DNA of 64,000 nucleotides from Lithobates sylvaticus (taxonomy: Eukaryota; Chordata; Amphibia; Anura; Ranidae). The notes under the pieces were generated by a model that was not told the origin of the DNA, made no database searches, and worked only from the letters and a program-made list of their open reading frames with translations. Made by a program: the position numbers and the translations under genes. The stretch is taken from positions 163,348,726 to 163,412,725 of the forward strand of contig CM053031.1 in assembly GCA_028564925.1 (NCBI GenBank), read 5' to 3'. This document shows positions 22,951-34,061 of the stretch, in pieces. Each line of letters starts with the position of its first letter. Position 1 is the first letter of the stretch.

Positions 22951-22995
22951 AACTATGGAAGGCCGAGGATACCTTCGGACGAAACGCAGGATCCG
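22951..22995 (+). ncRNA. Hammerhead-ribozyme-like motif with intact GAAACG half
   Basis: A hairpin GGCCGAGG-ATA-CCTTCGGAC (stem II-like, with one bulge) is followed by GAAACGCAGGATCC at 22981. GAA and the start of stem III are preserved. The CTGANGA half has decayed to CTATGGA. A decayed + strand coding segment follows, which matches the order terminal repeat then ORF. Confidence 0.4.
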
Positions 22996-23224
22996 TCTTA
23001 AGTATTACCCTATTCTCAAAAATGGCTCCCTAGGGGAGAGAGCCCGTATTTCACTGACCCTTCTAGTGGTAGAGACTGCTATCAAAAAAATGTTTAAGAT
23101 TACCCATTTGATAGATGAACACTCCATAGGCTCCAAGGGGCTCGACATTAATGCTTTCAATACCAGAGAAAGAGCCCAGGTTCGACAAGCCTGAACTGCC
23201 ACTGGTCTAGATATGGATAAGGCC
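22996..23224 (+). pseudogene. Short decayed coding segment, unrecognised
   Basis: Part of a short frame containing LIDEHSIGSKGLDINAFNTR. It may be the beginning of a Penelope-type upstream ORF, because it follows the hammerhead-like motif on the same strand. I do not recognise the protein itself. Confidence 0.2.
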
Positions 23225-23228
23225 TTAA

Positions 23229-23440
23229 AGCGGAAGTAAACCCTTTGATTTAAATAGTTAAAAAAAAAAAATGGCATGCCGGAAATGCTACCTGTCACAT
23301 TGACTATGCTTTCAACCACACTGTCAAACCATCCAATGGCTGGTGTCATAACTGATCACATGTGCAGCATCATGGCAGTTGAAGATTGAACAGAGGCCAA
23401 GATGGCAGCTTCCTTGGCTGAAAATGATAGGAGGGTTTAC
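23229..23440. mobile_element. TTAA-type MITE fragment
   Basis: The left border TTAA (23225-23228) is followed by AGCGGAAGTAAACCC, the start shared with other frog TTAA MITEs. The right part keeps GGGTTTACT but the final TTAA is lost at the DIRS junction. Confidence 0.5.
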
Positions 23441-25041
23441 TACTTGTATCAAAGAAGTTTGATACAAAATTATTCTGTTGTAGAGGGGTCTGAAGAAACA
23501 CGCCGCGAGCTGAGGCCTGAACTTTTAAGGTGCTAACCAAGAGCCCTTTGTCCCCCCTTGAAAAAACTCCAAAATAGTAGGAATATTTGGTGTTCTACGG
23601 CCTTGGTCTGACATCCAGGAGCTGAACTTCTTCCACATCTTGGAGTAAATGGCTCTGGTAACGGGTTTGAGACAGCTAACCAAGGTTTTTACTACCTTTT
23701 CTGAAACCCCTGGGATGTCTGAAACTGTCAGCATGGTTTCTCAAGAGCAGCTTCTAAGTTGCCACCTGGGGGTGAAGAAGTGGTCCCTGTGCAATCAAGT
23801 CCTCTGCGGGAGGAGGATGGGGGGGGGGGGGGGGAACTACCAAGAGGCTTTGCAGCATGGAGAACCATGACCTTTTGGGCCAATAAGAGGCCACCAGGAT
23901 GAGGTTCATCTTCTCTTAGAAGAACTTTTGAAGAACAAGCAGAATTAACCCTTATCGGGGGAAAAGCATATGCCAGGCTTAATACCGAAGGATTGGCTAA
24001 GGCATCTATTCCTACTGCCTGATCCCGAGGGTTCAAAGAAAAGAACTTCTTTACCTTTTTGTTCTTTTGGGACGCAAAGAGGTCCACTTCTGGTATACCC
24101 CATACTTGTGTGATGGCTGCAAAACCCTCCTGGCTGAGTGCCCATTCGCCCTGACTCAGCCGCTGACGACTGAGAAAGTCCATCAGGGAATTTTGGGACC
24201 CTTTAAAAAAGGTGTATGGCTGAGACTGAGGCCAACTTTTGTTCCGCCCAGGAAAAAATGTTTGCAATTTTCCGCAGCCACTGACTCATACCACCTTGCT
24301 TGTTGATGTATGCAATCATGGTTACATTGTCCGAGCGGATCTGAAGGTGACCTGGGCTACCCTGCTTCCCAGATGCGCTCCCCAATGGAAATGACTGTCA
24401 TCGGTCGTAAGAACTTTTGTCTGGAGAGTAGTCCACTCTAGGCTTCTGCATAGGTTGTGCTGAGCCCACCACCACCACCACCAGAGGGACCTCCTGGCCT
24501 TCGAGGGAAGGAGAACTCAAACCTCCAAATGTATATTTTTCCATTCCAATTTTTTGCAGGAGGAACGCATTCAAAGGACGTTGGTGGAATCTCTCCCAAG
24601 GTACTGCAGGAAAACACAATGTCATAAGGCCCACTACCTGAGAGATTTCCCTTGTGGCTAAGCAGTCCATCTTTAGAAATTTTTCCTTTGGCAGAAAAAT
24701 CTTTCCCTCCGCCAAGGCAATCTTGTATCCTAGTTGTGAAACTCTGGGATGGAATTAAGCAGGACTTGTCCTGGTTGAGCAGCCAGCCCAAAGATCAGAA
24801 ATAATCATGAACTTCCTTCAGTTCTGCTGCCAGTTGGTGATAGGCTCTGGCTAATAAAAGCAGATTGTCTAGGTAAGGAACAATCGTGATTGCTTTCAAT
24901 CGCAAAGGGGCCAGTGCTTCTGCCAGAATCTTTGTAAAAATTCTCGGCGCAGAAGGTAGGCCGAATGGAAGTGCTTGACATTCAAAATGGCGTATTTCTG
25001 AGCCCATCTTGACTGCCAATCTTGGATATTTCTGACAATAG
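23440..25041 (-). mobile_element. DIRS retroelement A, downstream part (fossil)
   Basis: Minus-strand coding remains show reverse transcriptase (QALPFGLPSAPRIFTKIL, and a LDN active-site word), RNase H-type and methyltransferase-region sequence (VDLFASQKNKK) and the start of a tyrosine recombinase (ending near 23525). This is the standard DIRS order. It is broken in several places. Its reverse transcriptase is interrupted at about 25042 by DIRS B and continues at 35263. Confidence 0.7.
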
Positions 25042-27611
25042 TACATCACAGGACTCAGAGCCAGAGTGATAACTATGGTCTTAAGGTGATGGACAATGGC
25101 ACACCCTAAACAAGAAGTTCAATTCCCAATATAACCCCTCCCTTTTACTGGGAGTACTTCAGTTTTGTAGCAAAGCAATACACATGTAACCAGAAAGAGG
25201 GGAGGGACCTCTGTGTCCCATGATGTACTCCAAGAAAAGGATTTTACAGGTAAGCTGTTATAAAAATCCTATATTCTTTATCGTACATAACGAGACACAG
25301 AGCCACAGTAATAACTGTATGGGATGTCCCAGGGGGGAGAGGGGACACAAACAAAAGTGAAGGTAAAACAATATCCTGGTTTAGGTGAAAACCTGAAACC
25401 ACCTTTGGCAGAAAGCTAGGATGAGGACGCAAATCCACTCTATCCTTGAACGATTGAATATGGCTCTTTACAAAAAAGAGCCAACTCCGATACCCTTCTT
25501 GCAGAAGAAATGGCTACCAGAAAAAGTAGCTTCCTTGTCAAAAAGACCAAAGGAATATGTCGTATCAGCTCAAAAGGCTGTTTCTGTAATGCCGACAGAA
25601 CTAAAATTCAAGTCCCAAGGGTTCAGGGGTGCCCTAACCGATGGATTAAGCTGCGTTACCCCCCCCCGGATCAAAGAATGCGAAGCAAGCGGACGCTGAA
25701 ACAATACGGATAAGGCCGAGACCTGGCCCTTGATAGTACTCAAGGCCAGTTTCATCTCTAGCCCCATTTGCAGAAAGGCAATAATTCTACCTATGATATA
25801 CTTCCTAGGATGCCAACCCCTTGGTTCACACCAAGAAACATATGCCTTCCAGAGTCTAATAAATGACTCTGGAAGCTGGCTTCCTTGCATTAATCAAGGT
25901 AGGTATCACTGAGCATGAAAACCCACGATTCCTTAGAATGTGGGTTTCAATAGCCAAGCCGTTAAATTTAGAGTTTGGAAGTAGGATGGAACACTGGTCC
26001 CTGCGATAGGTCTGGACGTAGTGGTAGGGTCCATGGGGCCCCTACCACCATCTTTACTATTTCTGCATACCAAGATCTTCTGGGCCACAAAAACTACCGA
26101 CTTCCTTTCCCGCTTGATCCTGCGAAGGAGTCAAGATAGCAGCAGAATAGGAGAGCATGCATAAATCATTAAGAACTGATTGCCGAAATGCACAGCACAT
26201 GATTTTCTGCCCAGGTTAGATATGGTTTACCTCTCCCTGGGCTGCCTGACTTCTGGTGCACACTTGGTGATTAATATAATCCACTGCTGTGGCATTGTCA
26301 GATTTAATCCTGACAGGAAAATTCTGCAAACTGAATGTCCAGGCCCTTCGGGCTAAACGTGCTGCCAGAATTTCTAGAATGTTGATGGGCAAGGTCTTTT
26401 CGGTTCTGGACCATTTCCCTTGGACAGACGCTTCTTCCAGGACTGCTCCCCAACCTGAAAGGCTGGCATCTGTTACCACCTTCCAGGTAACCGGTAAGGA
26501 GGATTTCCCTTCTGCAGATTCTCGGATATCCTCCAACTGAGGCTCTGGTGCACTTTTGGCGACAAACGCATTGGAAAATCTAGTGCCTAATCTTCTTGCT
26601 CCAGGCCGATAGGATACTGTTTTGCAGCAATCTTGAATGAAACTGAGCATAGGGAACTGCTTCGAATGAAGCCACCATCTTCCCCAACAAACTCATACAA
26701 AGGCGAATGGAAGAACCCTTCTTTGCCCTGACCCCTTGGACCAGCTCCTTTATGGCACCGATCTTTGCCTGGGGTAAAAACACCTTGTTCTGGGCTGCAT
26801 CTATGACCAGACCCAAGTACTCTAATCTTCTTCCTGGCTTTAAAGATTTCTCTAGGTTGATGACCCAACCTAGGTATTCCAGGTAGTTGACTGTGGTGAC
26901 CACGCTTTGGTCCAAGTGGACTACAAACCGGTCTATTAAGAGCAGGTCGTCCAGGTATGCCATTATTGTTATACTTTGAGTCCTTAATATGGCCAGGGGA
27001 AGGGACAGGAGTTTTGTAAACACCAGGAGATGCAGTAGGCAAGGCTACAAACTGAAAATGAAGTCCTTCTACTTCGAAACACAGATACTTCTGGTGAACG
27101 GGAAAATAGGTACATGCAGGTATGCATCCTTGATGTCGATTGATGCCAGAAGCTCTCCCCCTTGTAGGATGGAGACTACTGATCAGATTGATTCCATGTG
27201 AAAAGAGCAAATCTTCAGGAACCGGTTTGGATCTTTGAGATATAAATCAAAAGGTTTGGAGGTCTGTTTTAATCTGCTATATCTAGCCAACATCCCATCA
27301 ATAGATATATGTATATTTTCCCCTCAAGTGGGCGGTACTTCATAGGCATTAACTGTGAGACTTACAACAAGATTTGTAAAGGTATGTTGAGTATCTTTAT
27401 TTAAACAATGTATCAAAAAAAGAAGTAGATATAAAAAGGGGGAAACATTGCAATAATCCCTTTATGCAAACATGCATTACACACAATATATATGCATTTT
27501 GTCTTTTCGAAACGTGCAATCCTACCGACTAAGTCAAAGTACGTATGCACGTTCAAAAATCCATTTATAAAACAATCAGGTCATTTATGTGCATTCGAAA
27601 TGGCAAAAATG

Positions 27612-27650
27612 TAAAGAACGCGTTACGTAGTCTTATACTCCTTCAGGGTT
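27612..27650 (-). ncRNA. Hammerhead-ribozyme-like motif with intact ACGCGT
   Basis: On the minus strand CTGAAGG (27646 down) is followed by AGTATAAGACT (a three-base-pair stem II), AC, GTA in place of GAA, then ACGCGT and T. Two core positions differ from consensus. The palindromic stem III is perfect. Confidence 0.45.
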
Positions 27651-28019
27651 GATTCAATATGCATAAAGGGATTATTGCAATGTTTCCCCTTTTTATATCG
27701 ACTTCTCTTTTTTGATACATTGTTTAAAGATAATCAACATGATTCACGTGCTGTGGTGGGGTATAAGGCAAACATCAGTTACTCTATGCTAAGACGGAAG
27801 ATCCGGGTGGAGAACGGTGCCTATAGTGCCCCATCTATCCGTTTTGGAGGTGTACTTTGCCCCCTTCTCTTATGCAATCTCCGCTGAACCAGGTCATAAA
27901 CAAATACCTGGATAAAGATCTCCCATTATAAAGAGAGGCAAACTTTACACCTTCCAATATGTGGACCTCATCCCCATGATGCACAGTACTGCTATAAAGT
28001 CACTGGCTACCACGGTCCT
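27651..28019. other. Central region of the foldback, partial third copy of arm
   Basis: The segment 27660-27735 repeats the AGGGATTATTGCAATG and TTTGATACATTGTTTA words in inverted orientation to the left arm, a short extra copy. The rest shows no recognisable gene. Confidence 0.5.
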
Positions 28020-29388
28020 GGTTTGCATCCATAAATGACCTGATTGTTTTATAAATGGATTTTTGAACGTGCATACGTACTTTGACTTAGTCGGTAGGAT
28101 TGCACATTCGAAAAGACAAAATGCATATATATTGTGTGTAATGCATGTTTCCCCCTTTTATATCTACTTTTTTGATACATTGTTTAACCACTTGACCACT
28201 GGGCACTTAAACACCCTTAATAACCAGACCAATTTTCAGCTTTCGGTGCTCTCACATTTTGAATGACAATTACTCAGTCATACAACACTGTACCCATATG
28301 AAGCTTTCTTTTGGTGGTATTTAATCACTGTTGGGTTTTTTATTTTTTGCGCTATAAAAGAAAAAAAAGACTGAAAATTCGGTAAAAAAATGAATTTTTC
28401 TTCGTTTGTTATACAATTTAGCAAATTTGTAATTTTTCTTGATAAATTTTGGCCAAAATTTATACTGCTACATATCCTTGGTAAAAATAAGTACAAATTG
28501 GGGTATATTATTTGGTCTTTGTGAAAGTTATAGAGTCCACAAGCTATGGTGCCAATATCTTAAAATTGATCACACCTGAAGTACTGACGCCCTATCTCAT
28601 TTCTTGAGACCCTAACATGCCATAAAAGTACAAATACCCCCAAATGACCCCTTTTTAGAAAGAAGACATTCCAAGGTATTTGGAAAGAGGCATGGTGAGT
28701 TTTTTGAAGTTGTAATTTTTTCCCACAATTCTTTGCAAAATCAATATTTTTTTTTTCTTTTCACAAAATTGTCATATTAGCAGGTCATTTCTCACACAGC
28801 ATATGCATACCACAAATTACACCCCAAAACACATTCTACTATTACTCCCGAGTACGGCGATACCACATGTGTGAGACTTTTACACAGTGTGGCCACATAC
28901 AGAGGCCCAACATGCAGGGAGCACCATCAGGCGTTCTGGAGCAGGACAATTCTGACATTTCTCTCCTACATGTAAAAATCATCATTTATTTGCTAGAAAA
29001 TTACATAGAACCCCAAAATATTATATATGTTTTTTTAGCAAAGACCCTAGAGAATACAATGGCGGTCGTTGCAACTTTTTATCTAGCACGGTACTTGCGC
29101 AGCAATTTTTCGAACGCGTTTTTTTGGGAAAAAAAAAAAGTTTTGTGCTTTACAAAAAACAAAACTGTAAATTTAGCCCAATGTTTTTGCATAATGTGAA
29201 AGATGAAGTTACGCCGAGTAAATAGATACCTAGCATGTCACCCTGAAAAATTGCAGACGCTCGTGAAATGGCGCCAAACTTCGCTACTTAAAAATCCCCA
29301 TAGGCGGCGCTTTAACATTTTTTACTGGTTACATGTTTTGAGTTACAGAGGAGGTCTAGGGCCAAAATTATTGTTCTCGCTCCAACGT

Positions 29389-30948
29389 CATGACATCATC
29401 CCCACAAAACTCCTGAAAGAATGCTCCGACATCCTGGCTCCCACCATAACGCACCTCATAAATCAATCGTTCAAAGAAGGGATTGTTCCAGGCGCCCTCA
29501 AACAAGGCATTATCAAACCCCTGCTAAAAAAAAAACAACCTCGACCCCCGGGACCCCAACCATCGCAGACCGATAACAAGCTTGAACAACATTTCCAAGA
29601 TTTTGGAGAAAGCGGTAGTACAACAGATACAACGCCACCTGGACACACACACACTCCTGGATCCGTTACAATCAGGATTCCGCCCAGGCCATGGGACAGA
29701 AACCGCACTCCTGAAAATTTGGGATGATGCCCTCGAAGCAGCGGATGACGGAGAATCGTGTCTCCTGATACTGTTGGACCTCAGTGCAGTCTTTGATACT
29801 GTGGACCACAATACGCTACTCATCCGCCTTACAGAAGTAGCAGGAGTCACTGGCTCAGACCTACAATGGTTCGGATCCTTCTTAGGAAATCGCTCTCAGA
29901 CGGTGAAACTAGGACCCTTCACCTCTGAAACCCGGGCAATCTCCTGTGGAGTCCCTCAAGGATCTCCCTTGTCGCCGGTGCTCTTCAACATCTACATTCG
30001 CCCACTCAACATCATCAGAAGATCAGACCTGTGCTTCCACTCGTACGCCGACGACACTCAATTATATTTTCGTATCACCGGACAAAAAGACCATCATCAG
30101 CAATTAGGAAAATGCCTCACGATGATAGACGACTGGATGACTACTAGCTCCCTCAAACTAAATGAATCAAAAACAGAACTTCTTATTCTACATGCAAATC
30201 ATAACCCCCGAACCAAGATCCCTTGGACACCTCCTACCATCTTTGGACGGACCATCACCACCAGGACCAAGGCCAAGAGTCTCGGAGTCATTTTTGACTC
30301 AGAAATGTCAATGGATGCCCAAATAGGAGCAGTAGTTAGTGGATCTCACCACCTGCTCCGCCTGCTACGCAGACTCATCCCCTTCATTCCAAAGGAGGAC
30401 AAAGCAGTGGTAGTTGGAACAGTCATCAATTCTCGACTGGACTACGCTAACTCCCTTTACATAGGATTACCCCAATATCAACTTGCGCGCTTACAACTTA
30501 TCCAAAACACGGCGGCAAGACTGATAACAGGGAAAAAACCCTGGGAATCCATCTCCCCATCCCTGAGGAACCTGCATTGGCTAAACGTAAGGAATCGGGT
30601 CGCATTCAAGACCCTCTGCCTCACCCACAAATGCACACATGGAAACGCTCCGCAATACCTTCGCGAGAAAATAAAACACTACACACCGAATCGCAGTCTT
30701 CGATCGGCTAATCAAAATCTGCTCCTCATTCCTAAATCCCGCTACAAATCAAAGGGGGAACGGAGATTCGATGTCCAGGGACCACGGCTATGGAACGCTC
30801 TACCAACCGACATCCGCATGGAAGCAAACCATCTGGCCTTCAGGAAGAAACTCAAGACCTACCTCTTCTAGAAGCTTGATAACCAATCGCCAATACAGCG
30901 CCTTGAGGCGATTCAGTTCGCATTGTAGCGCTATACAAGTTATTCATT
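29389..30948 (+). mobile_element. L2-like LINE, 5'-truncated, with target duplication
   Basis: CAACGT at 29383-29388 and 30949-30954 is a six-base target duplication. The element starts in the middle of ORF2 and ends with a TTATTCATT tail, typical of L2/CR1-group LINEs that end in short repeats rather than poly(A). It interrupts the TTAA element at a point where the sequence on each side would join smoothly. Its open frame is long, so it is recent. Confidence 0.85.
29582..30871 (+). CDS. L2-like reverse transcriptase, C-terminal 429 residues
   Basis: This open frame covers the palm and thumb of a LINE reverse transcriptase: SGFRPGHGTETALL (residues 31-44), LLDLSAVFDTVDHNTLL (with the first catalytic Asp), GVPQGSPLSPVLF (123-135), YADDTQLYF (155-163, the polymerase active site) and LKLNESKTELL. 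The C-terminal part ends RLWNALPTDIRMEANHLAFR and KKLKTYLF, a tail common in frog and fish L2-type elements. The upstream part of the same protein (29389-29580) is in another frame across an A10 run at about 29525. The enzyme would copy its own RNA at a nicked target, but the copy lacks the endonuclease and promoter and cannot be autonomous. Confidence 0.85.
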   Translation: MNNISKILEKAVVQQIQRHLDTHTLLDPLQSGFRPGHGTETALLKIWDDALEAADDGESCLLILLDLSAVFDTVDHNTLLIRLTEVAGVTGSDLQWFGSFLGNRSQTVKLGPFTSETRAISCGVPQGSPLSPVLFNIYIRPLNIIRRSDLCFHSYADDTQLYFRITGQKDHHQQLGKCLTMIDDWMTTSSLKLNESKTELLILHANHNPRTKIPWTPPTIFGRTITTRTKAKSLGVIFDSEMSMDAQIGAVVSGSHHLLRLLRRLIPFIPKEDKAVVVGTVINSRLDYANSLYIGLPQYQLARLQLIQNTAARLITGKKPWESISPSLRNLHWLNVRNRVAFKTLCLTHKCTHGNAPQYLREKIKHYTPNRSLRSANQNLLLIPKSRYKSKGERRFDVQGPRLWNALPTDIRMEANHLAFRKKLKTYLF

Positions 30949-31309
30949 CAACGTTCGCAGCGATACCTCACATGTGTGGTTTGAACACCGTTTTCATATG
31001 TGGGCGGGACTTGCGTATGCATTCGCTTCTGCATGCGAGCACACGGGGACAGGGGCGCTTTATATTTTTTTTTTTATTGTTCATTTTACTTTATTTGACA
31101 CTTTTTCTCCCCAAAAATTTTTTTGATCACTTTTATTCCCATTACAAGGAATGTAAACATCCCTTGTAATAGGAATATGGCATTACAGGTCCTCTTTACA
31201 GTGAGATATGGGGTCAATAAGACCCCACATCTCACCTCTAGGCTGGAAAGCCTGAAAAAAAAAAAAAAAAACGATCCTGGCTTCGATCGTAGCGAGCATT
31301 GCATGGTAT

Positions 31310-31755
31310 CGCATGGTATGGCAGAGTATCGCAGGGTATGGCAGAGTATCGCTGGGTATGGCAGAGTATCGCTGGGTATGGCAGAGTATCGCTGGGTATG
31401 GCAGAGTATCGCTGGGTATGGCAGAGTATCGCTGGGTATGGCAGAGTATCGCTGGGTATGGCAGAGTATAAAAGGGTATCGCAGGGTATGGCAGAGTATC
31501 GCAGGGTATGGCAGAGTATCGCAGGGTATGGCAGGGTATCGCAGGGTATGGCAGAGTATCGCAGGGTATGGCAGAGTATCGCAGGGTATGGCAAAGTATC
31601 GCAGGGTATGGCAAAGTATCGCAGGGTATGGCAAAGTATCGCAGGGTATGGCAAAGTATCGCAGGGTATGGCAAAGTATCGCAGGGTATGGCAAAGTATC
31701 GCAGGGTATGGCAAAGTATCGCAGGGTATGGCAAAGTATCGCAGGGTATGGAGGG
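31310..31755 (+). repeat. 20-bp minisatellite with three variant blocks
   Basis: About 22 copies of GCAGGGTATGGCAGAGTATC and variants. Copies cluster by variant: GCTGGG units at 31340-31465, GCAGGG with CAGAG at 31480-31580, and GCAGGG with CAAAG at 31590-31750. Because 20 is not divisible by three, all three frames repeat with a 60-base period, which creates long spurious frames on both strands. Confidence 0.95.
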
Positions 31756-33766
31756 GTGGCTGAGCATGGATGGATGGATGGATCGGTGGTGACTGCAGGG
31801 CAGGCTGTGGACACTACAGACCCCGCCCACAGCACTGCTGCCACCGATCCCTCCCCCTCTCCTCTCACACTGTACCGATCGGTACAGAGAGAGGAGGGGA
31901 GAGGAACCGGCGTCATCAAATGACGCCGGTTTGCTTACATGTGATCGCTCCGTCATTTAAGCGATGAGTGGCCGTTTACCGTGATCCGCCGGGTCCTCTG
32001 GACCCGGTGATCACGGATGTTCTCGAGTGTGCGCCCCCTGGGGGAAGAGGGGAACTCTGGGAGGACGTCCATGTACGCCCTCCCAGAGTTAAGCAACCGC
32101 CCTGTAGCCGTTTTTCGGCTATGGGCCGGTTGTAAAGTGGTTAAAGATGCTCAACATACCTTTACAAATCTTGTTGTAAGTCTCACAGTTCATGCCTATA
32201 AAGTCCCGCCCACTTGAGGGGAAAATTTACATAGATCTGATTGAGATATAGAATCGGTCCGACATCCCCATTTGGTTTTGGCACCGTGAAAAGGTTTGAA
32301 TAAAACCCTGACGCTTGATCTTCCACGGGAACCACCATGATCACTTTTTGCAACAAAAGTCGTTCTAACGCTAGAGAGATTTCTTTCTCTGGATCTTTGG
32401 GGACATTTGACCTGAGGAAAACGAGGAGATGGGAATTCGCAGAACTCTAGTTTGTACCCTAGAGCTACTGTGGAGACAACCCATCTGTCCCTAAATTTTC
32501 CTGCCAGGCCTTTGAGAACGGCAGAAGTCTTCCCCCCCACTCGAACGAGCGGGGGCACCCCTTCATAAAGAGGCTTTAGCGTTCGGTCTTGCGGGTTTCC
32601 TCCCCCAGGACTTTTGTCCCTGAGGTTTACCTCTTGAACCTGGCGGTGGAGGTCATCGTGACTGCCTGGAGGCTGATGCCCCTGAAGAGCCCGTTTAAAT
32701 GAGGGGCATTTACTCTAACTGGCAAAAGGGTACTTTTCCCACTTGATATTTTTGGGATATATTTGTTCAAATCCTCCCCAAACAGCTTTTCACCACCGAA
32801 AGGAAAACCAGCCAGGAACTTTTTACCAATGTACCAATCCAAGCATAAGGCGAGAGGTTTGAAGAATAGAATCTCTGATTGCGTCAATTGCAAAGCACAA
32901 AGCTGCTGGCATCTCAGCTAATTCCTGGGCCTGCTGTTCAGGGAACACCTTGAGTACCTGTTTCAACTTCTCTCAAGGACTGACATACCCAAAATTGCTG
33001 CCACTGCAGGTTGAGCCACTGAACCTGCCAGGGAGAAAACGTTTAACAGAAATTCCAATTTATTACCAGTTGAATCCCTAAGCATTTGCACATTGTCAAC
33101 CAGACAAGTCAAACTTTTATTCACAGAGGATATAGCAGCGTCAATTGCTGGTATACTCCACATCTTAGTACATGTTTCCTCCATAGGATAAAGTGTTTTA
33201 GGAGGAAAAAAAGTGCTCATCTGGGTGATTCCACTTAGCATACATAAGCTTTTCTAGTAATGGACAGGAAAGGCAAGCAAGGCTTGCGGAGGCTTTAGTG
33301 AACCCAAAACAGGAAGTGGGCTCTTCAACCGACTCCGTTAAGGGTAGCTTAAATGTGGCGCAGACCATTTCAGTAAGAGAATGCACCAGCAACTTCTCAG
33401 CATGTGAAGCTGAAGAAGGTCCTTCCCTACTTGATTCCTCAGAAGAGGAATCATCAGCCTGTTCACGGTCCCCTAAGGGGGATTCACCTTCCCCCTCCCA
33501 CAGTTCCTTCGTTTGAGGATCCTGGGTGGTAGAAGAGGACCTAATGCGTTTTCTTCCACTCTGTGAAGACTTGATTGAAGCCACTAATCTTTCCTCTAAA
33601 CCACTCATAGCTGAGGACAAAACCTGCTCAGTTATATAAAAAGGGGCTGAAGTGTCGGAAGCAATTGCAGCCCCTGATGGCTCACTCTGACCAGCCTCCT
33701 TAGAACAGGATGGTGTTGCAGAGGGAGGGTCCCAAGGACCTGAGGGCGACCTGTCCTTGGTCTTTG

Positions 33767-34061
33767 TGAATGAATGAATGATTTGTATAGCGCTGCAACT
33801 GCGAACTGAATCGCCTCGAGGCGCTTGACTGCTCATGTTGGGATGCCATGTATTAGAAGAGGTGGGTCTTGAGTTTTTTCCTGAAGGCCTGATGGTTTTC
33901 TTCCATGCGGATGTTGTTTGGTAGAGCATTCCATAGCCGGGGTCCCTGTACTGCGAATCTTCGTTCTCCCTTCGATTTGTAGCGGGCTTTGGGGATGAGA
34001 AGGCGATTTTGGTTTGTTGATCGAAGTCTGCGATTCGGTATGTATTTTTCTATTTTCTCAC
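33767..34061 (-). pseudogene. L2-like LINE 3' end inserted in DIRS B
   Basis: On the minus strand it encodes YIPNRRLRSTNQNRLLIPKA, then RLWNALPNNIRMEENHQAFR and KKLKTHLF, the same C-terminus as the LINE at 29389-30948, and ends in a (GAATGAAT) tail. It is a 5'-truncated copy of about 295 bp. Confidence 0.85.

Larger units (their letters stand above)
28188..32140. mobile_element. TTAA-flanked piggyBac-like element with internal LINE and minisatellite
   Basis: TTAA at 28184-28187 and 32141-32144 are the target duplication. The termini CCACTTGACC and GTAAAGTGG are short inverted repeats. The interior up to 29382 and after 30954 is the same type of non-coding sequence as in 10490-11212. An L2-like LINE (29389-30948) and a 20-bp minisatellite (31310-31755) enlarge it to about 3.95 kb. 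No transposase. Confidence 0.8.
27305..32226. mobile_element. Hammerhead-bearing foldback inserted in DIRS B
   Basis: Left arm 27315-27590 and right arm 28020-28187 plus 32141-32226 are inverted copies of about 270 bases, for example CCCCTCAAGTGGGCGG against CCGCCCACTTGAGGGG. The right arm is split by the TTAA element 28188-32140. Without that insertion the foldback is about 960 bp. A hammerhead-like motif lies just inside the left arm on the minus strand, exactly as in the element at 575-1605. Confidence 0.7.

Noticed and set aside
31086-31956. Long open frames of 257-277 residues on both strands (AILCHTLRY and GYGRVSQGMA repeats)
   Set aside because: They are produced by the 20-bp minisatellite, which stays open in all frames; upstream and downstream residues have no conserved motif.
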